Positions 7,543-9,714 of a DNA stretch of 9,714 bases are shown here, one piece after another. The position numbers and the translations under genes were made by a program. This DNA is from Pseudomonadota bacterium (GTDB lineage Bacteria; Desulfobacterota; Desulfovibrionia; Desulfovibrionales; Desulfovibrionaceae), in contig JAEZMB010000070.1 in assembly GCA_023435825.1 (NCBI GenBank), positions 1-9,714 on the forward strand, written 5' to 3'. Under the pieces are notes generated by a model. That model searched no databases. It was not told where the DNA came from and worked only from the letters and a program-made list of their open reading frames with translations. Numbering within the stretch: position 1 is the first letter of the stretch; each line of letters opens with the position of its first letter.

Positions 7543-7549
7543 CCCCCTT
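7543..7549 (-). promoter_or_regulatory. ribosome binding site deciding the GTG start of the chemoreceptor
   Basis: AAGGGGG (7549-7543) leaves 6 nt to the GTG at 7536-7534. An ATG at 7552-7550 overlaps this site but is out of frame. The in-frame ATG five codons inside (7521) would remove part of the basic N-terminus and lacks a better ribosome site. Confidence 0.6.
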
Positions 7550-7569
7550 CATGGCTATCCGTTACCGAG

Positions 7570-7593
7570 ACGAAACAAACCCACGCGTTTCGT
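7570..7593. repeat. inverted repeat in the chemoreceptor 5' leader
   Basis: ACGAAAC (7570-7576) and GTTTCGT (7587-7593) are perfect 7-bp arms with a 10-nt loop. It sits in the middle of the predicted leader of about 95 nt. An alternative overlapping pairing, CAAAC with GTTTG on the minus strand, could compete with it. It could shape translation or bind a regulator; no known riboswitch core was recognised. Confidence 0.4.
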
Positions 7594-7636
7594 GCCGTTT
7601 GAACACACGACAAATAGGACAAAGATGATCCTTTAA

Positions 7637-7665
7637 ATCTTAATTACGCCCCATATTTTTGTCAA
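7637..7665 (-). promoter_or_regulatory. sigma70-like promoter of the chemoreceptor gene
   Basis: On the minus strand a perfect TTGACA (7665-7660) and TAAGAT (7642-7637) are separated by 17 nt, in the most A+T-rich part of the gap. Transcription would start near 7630, giving a leader of about 95 nt before the GTG. It is the best promoter match in the window. Confidence 0.75.
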
Positions 7666-8164
7666 AGGCAAACGACATTTTTTCCCGCATACGCAATGTT
7701 GCCAAGAAGCACAAGTCGGCTCGCGGCGCAACAACGACGCCCCGCAGAGAAACGTTGCCTCAACAACTTCTGATTGATCACGGAATAGGCAAGGAATGAC
7801 CGAAACGGAAGCGGCGAGCAAGAGAGGACGCCGAGCTAGGCAGAGAGAGACGAGGCTTGCTTCAGGTCGCCGTGCTCGAAAACAGCCGGCTTTTCCATTG
7901 TCGAGGCTCTCCAACAAAAATCCGTCCAAACAACACTACAGCATAGGGTTCCAGGCTCATTTGCGCGACATACGGACCTGAAAGCCCTGACAGCAGCCGC
8001 CTACGCCCTGCTCCCTGGCTGCGTCCCGCCTCCCGGAAATCCAGACAGGACTGTTGCGCCGCCGCGACAACCATCTCCCGCATCCCGGTCGCGGCGACTC
8101 CCTGATGCCGCGCTGCGGCCGCAACGACGACGCGGCCGTCTTCCCGCGCCGCTTCGCCTCGCCC
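7666..8164. other. intergenic stretch without a convincing gene
   Basis: About 500 bases lie between the chemoreceptor promoter and the stop codon of the c-di-GMP gene. Base composition is more mixed than in the neighbours. Open frames of 61 to 99 codons exist on both strands (for example 7796-7981 plus and 7633-7929 minus), but none has a good ribosome site, a recognisable domain or the G/C-rich third positions of real genes here. AAAACAGCCGGCTTTT at 7879-7894 is a short near-palindrome that might act as a weak terminator. I see no tRNA, CRISPR or insertion-sequence ends, and no strong terminator directly after the c-di-GMP gene. Confidence 0.6.
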
Positions 8165-9714
8165 CTATCGGCCGTCCCCTTTGCCGAACATCCGTTCCAC
8201 GTCTTCCCGGCACACCGGCCGCGAGAACAAAAACCCCTGGCCGGCCTCGCAGGCAAAGCCCGTCAGCACGTCGGACTGCGTCTCCAGCTCCACGCCCTCG
8301 GCCACCACGTCCAGGCCCAGGCTGTGGGCCAGGGCCACCACCGCGCCCACGATCTTGCGGTTCTCGCTGGTGTCCAGGTCGCTGACAAAGGCCCGGTCCA
8401 CTTTCAAGGTGTCGATGGGGAAACGCTGCAGATAGGACAGCGACGAATAGCCCGTGCCGAAGTCGTCCACGGACAGGCGCACGCCCAGGGCCTTGAGGCG
8501 CTTTAAGCGCAGGATGGACACTTCCGGGTTGTCCATGATCACCGTCTCGGTGATTTCGAGCTTGAGCGCCCTGGGGTCCATGCCCGTGTCGCGCAGGATG
8601 CGTTCCACGTCCTCGACCAGGCTCGGCTGGGACAGTTGCTTGGCCGAGAGGTTCACGCTCATGGACATGCCGGCCGTCTCCGGGAAGCGGGCCTGCCAGG
8701 AGGCCATGGTGCGGCAGGCTTCGGTCAGCACCCAAAGCCCCAGCGGCACGATAAGCCCGGTGTCCTCGCACACCGGGATGAATTCCCCGGGCGGCGCGAT
8801 GCCCTTGCCCGGCCGCCGCCAGCGCACCAGCGCCTCGAAGCCCGTCACCCGACGGTCGCGCAGGGCCAGGATGGGCTGGTAGTCGAGATAGAACTCGCCG
8901 CGCCGCAGCGCCGTGCGCAGGTCGCTTTCCAGATCCATCAGCCGGATGGCGTCTTCGAGCATCCGGGTGTTGAAGACCTTGAAGCGGTTTCTTCCCTCGT
9001 CCTTGGCCCGGTGCAGGGCGATGTTGGCGTTTCGCAGCAGCTCCTCGGGCTTTTCGTAGATGGCCGGGCTGACCACGATGCCCATGGAGGCCGAGACATG
9101 GACGTCGTGGCCGGACAGCGGGAACACCTCGCTCATGGCGTCGCGGATGCGTTTGACGATGCGCACCACCTCCCGGTACGAGCCGGTCTCCTCCAGAACC
9201 ACCACGAATTCGTCGCCGCCCAGCCGGGCCACGGTGTCCAGGCTGCGTACGCACTCCCGCAGCCGCCGGGCCACGCTTTCCAGCAGCCGGTCGCCCACAT
9301 GGTGGCCCAGGCTGTCGTTGACGATCTTGAAGCGGTCGAGGTCGAGGAAAATGACGGCGTACTGGTAGTTGTCGCGCCGTTTGGAGCGCTCCAAGGCCTG
9401 GCGGATGCGGTCCAGGCACAGGCTGCGGTTGGGCAGGCCCGTCAGGGGATCGTGGAAGGCCATGTGGGCCAGCTGGCTTTCGAGCTGCTTGCGGTCGGTG
9501 ATGTCCGTGACGATGCCGCCGGCCAGCCGCCGGGATTCGTCCAGGCCCATGGGAAACAGCGACACGAGCAGGGTCTTGTCCTGGCCGCCGATGGCGAAGG
9601 TGGTTTCCTTTTTCACCGGCTCGTTCCAGGCGATGACCCGGGAGGCGTCCCGGACCAGGGAGGCGGCCAGTTCCTGGGGCAGCGCATCCGGCAGCGGCGT
9701 GCCCGGTTCGGGCA
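8165..9714 (-). CDS. PAS-GGDEF-EAL c-di-GMP signalling protein, N-terminus outside window
   Basis: 515 residues are visible; the frame is open to the window edge and the start lies beyond 9714. A GTG at 9616 could be mistaken for a start, but the in-frame sequence before it (ELAASLVRDASRVIAW) continues a PAS-type sensor. That sensor ends in GGIVTDITDRKQLESQL, the usual linker into a GGDEF domain. The GGDEF motif is intact (LGGDEF, 9220-9206). An allosteric I-site RSLD lies exactly five residues before it (9247-9236), as in product-inhibited diguanylate cyclases. The EAL domain has FEALVRW (EAL at 8836-8828), SVNLSAKQL, LEITETVIMD, VDDFGTGYSSL, LKVDRAF, VVAEGVELE and QGFLFSRPV. So the expected metal- and substrate-binding Glu, Asn, Asp, Lys and Gln residues are present. 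Both making c-di-GMP from GTP and hydrolysing it to pGpG are therefore possible; which dominates is unknown. Upstream transmembrane or sensor domains may exist. Confidence 0.95.
   Translation of the reverse strand, partial: PEPGTPLPDALPQELAASLVRDASRVIAWNEPVKKETTFAIGGQDKTLLVSLFPMGLDESRRLAGGIVTDITDRKQLESQLAHMAFHDPLTGLPNRSLCLDRIRQALERSKRRDNYQYAVIFLDLDRFKIVNDSLGHHVGDRLLESVARRLRECVRSLDTVARLGGDEFVVVLEETGSYREVVRIVKRIRDAMSEVFPLSGHDVHVSASMGIVVSPAIYEKPEELLRNANIALHRAKDEGRNRFKVFNTRMLEDAIRLMDLESDLRTALRRGEFYLDYQPILALRDRRVTGFEALVRWRRPGKGIAPPGEFIPVCEDTGLIVPLGLWVLTEACRTMASWQARFPETAGMSMSVNLSAKQLSQPSLVEDVERILRDTGMDPRALKLEITETVIMDNPEVSILRLKRLKALGVRLSVDDFGTGYSSLSYLQRFPIDTLKVDRAFVSDLDTSENRKIVGAVVALAHSLGLDVVAEGVELETQSDVLTGFACEAGQGFLFSRPVCREDVERMFGKGDGR

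Noticed and set aside
7633..7929. 98-codon minus-strand frame in the gap before the chemoreceptor gene
   Set aside because: Its 3' part overlaps the chemoreceptor promoter; it has no ribosome site or domain, and a Cys/Leu/Arg-rich non-genic composition.
8001..9419. 472-codon minus-strand frame overlapping the GGDEF-EAL gene
   Set aside because: It is an Arg/Gly/Pro-rich shifted-frame shadow. All GGDEF and EAL motifs are in the other frame.

Overview
The window is G+C-rich bacterial chromosome with strong G/C preference at third codon positions. Gene content is a stand-alone BPL_N-type amidotransferase-like protein, valyl-tRNA synthetase, a small toxin-antitoxin pair, a large transmembrane chemoreceptor and a PAS-GGDEF-EAL protein. 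Together with base composition and short intergenic hairpins this suggests a free-living, motile member of the Desulfovibrio group (Desulfobacterota). That placement is inferred from general resemblance, not from a search.

Layout. Positions 1-73 are a pure C run, probably a contig-end or gap artefact. It abuts the 3' end of a minus-strand gene (72-1325, open at the left edge). This gene has a class I amidotransferase-like fold of the biotin-protein-ligase N-terminal (BPL_N) family. It diverges from valS (1559-4231, plus), which is complete with HMGH, KMSKS and editing motifs and a C-terminal coiled coil. Downstream of valS is a compact accessory insert of about 1 kb. It holds a perfect 14-bp inverted repeat, a terminator, and a minus-strand ParE/RelE-type toxin and ribbon-helix-helix antitoxin operon with a recognisable sigma70-like promoter and an operator palindrome. 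The insert ends in a second, diverged copy of the last 27 sense codons of valS (5161-5241), followed by a second copy of the same terminator hairpin. The simplest reading is that the toxin-antitoxin module entered at the 3' end of valS and rebuilt that end while displacing the old one. Before that, valS and the chemoreceptor gene would have been convergent neighbours sharing one terminator.

To the right, a minus-strand methyl-accepting chemotaxis protein (5368-7536, GTG start) has a good TTGACA-17-TAAGAT promoter. About 630 bp without a convincing gene separates it from the C-terminal part of a minus-strand PAS-GGDEF-EAL c-di-GMP protein (8165 to beyond 9714), whose start lies outside the window.

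How the genes work together. The chemoreceptor and the c-di-GMP protein both belong to motility and environment sensing but look like separate transcription units. The toxin-antitoxin pair is a self-contained autoregulated module. Nothing here is clearly a new multi-gene system. The most unusual feature is the valS 3'-end duplication that brackets the toxin-antitoxin module.
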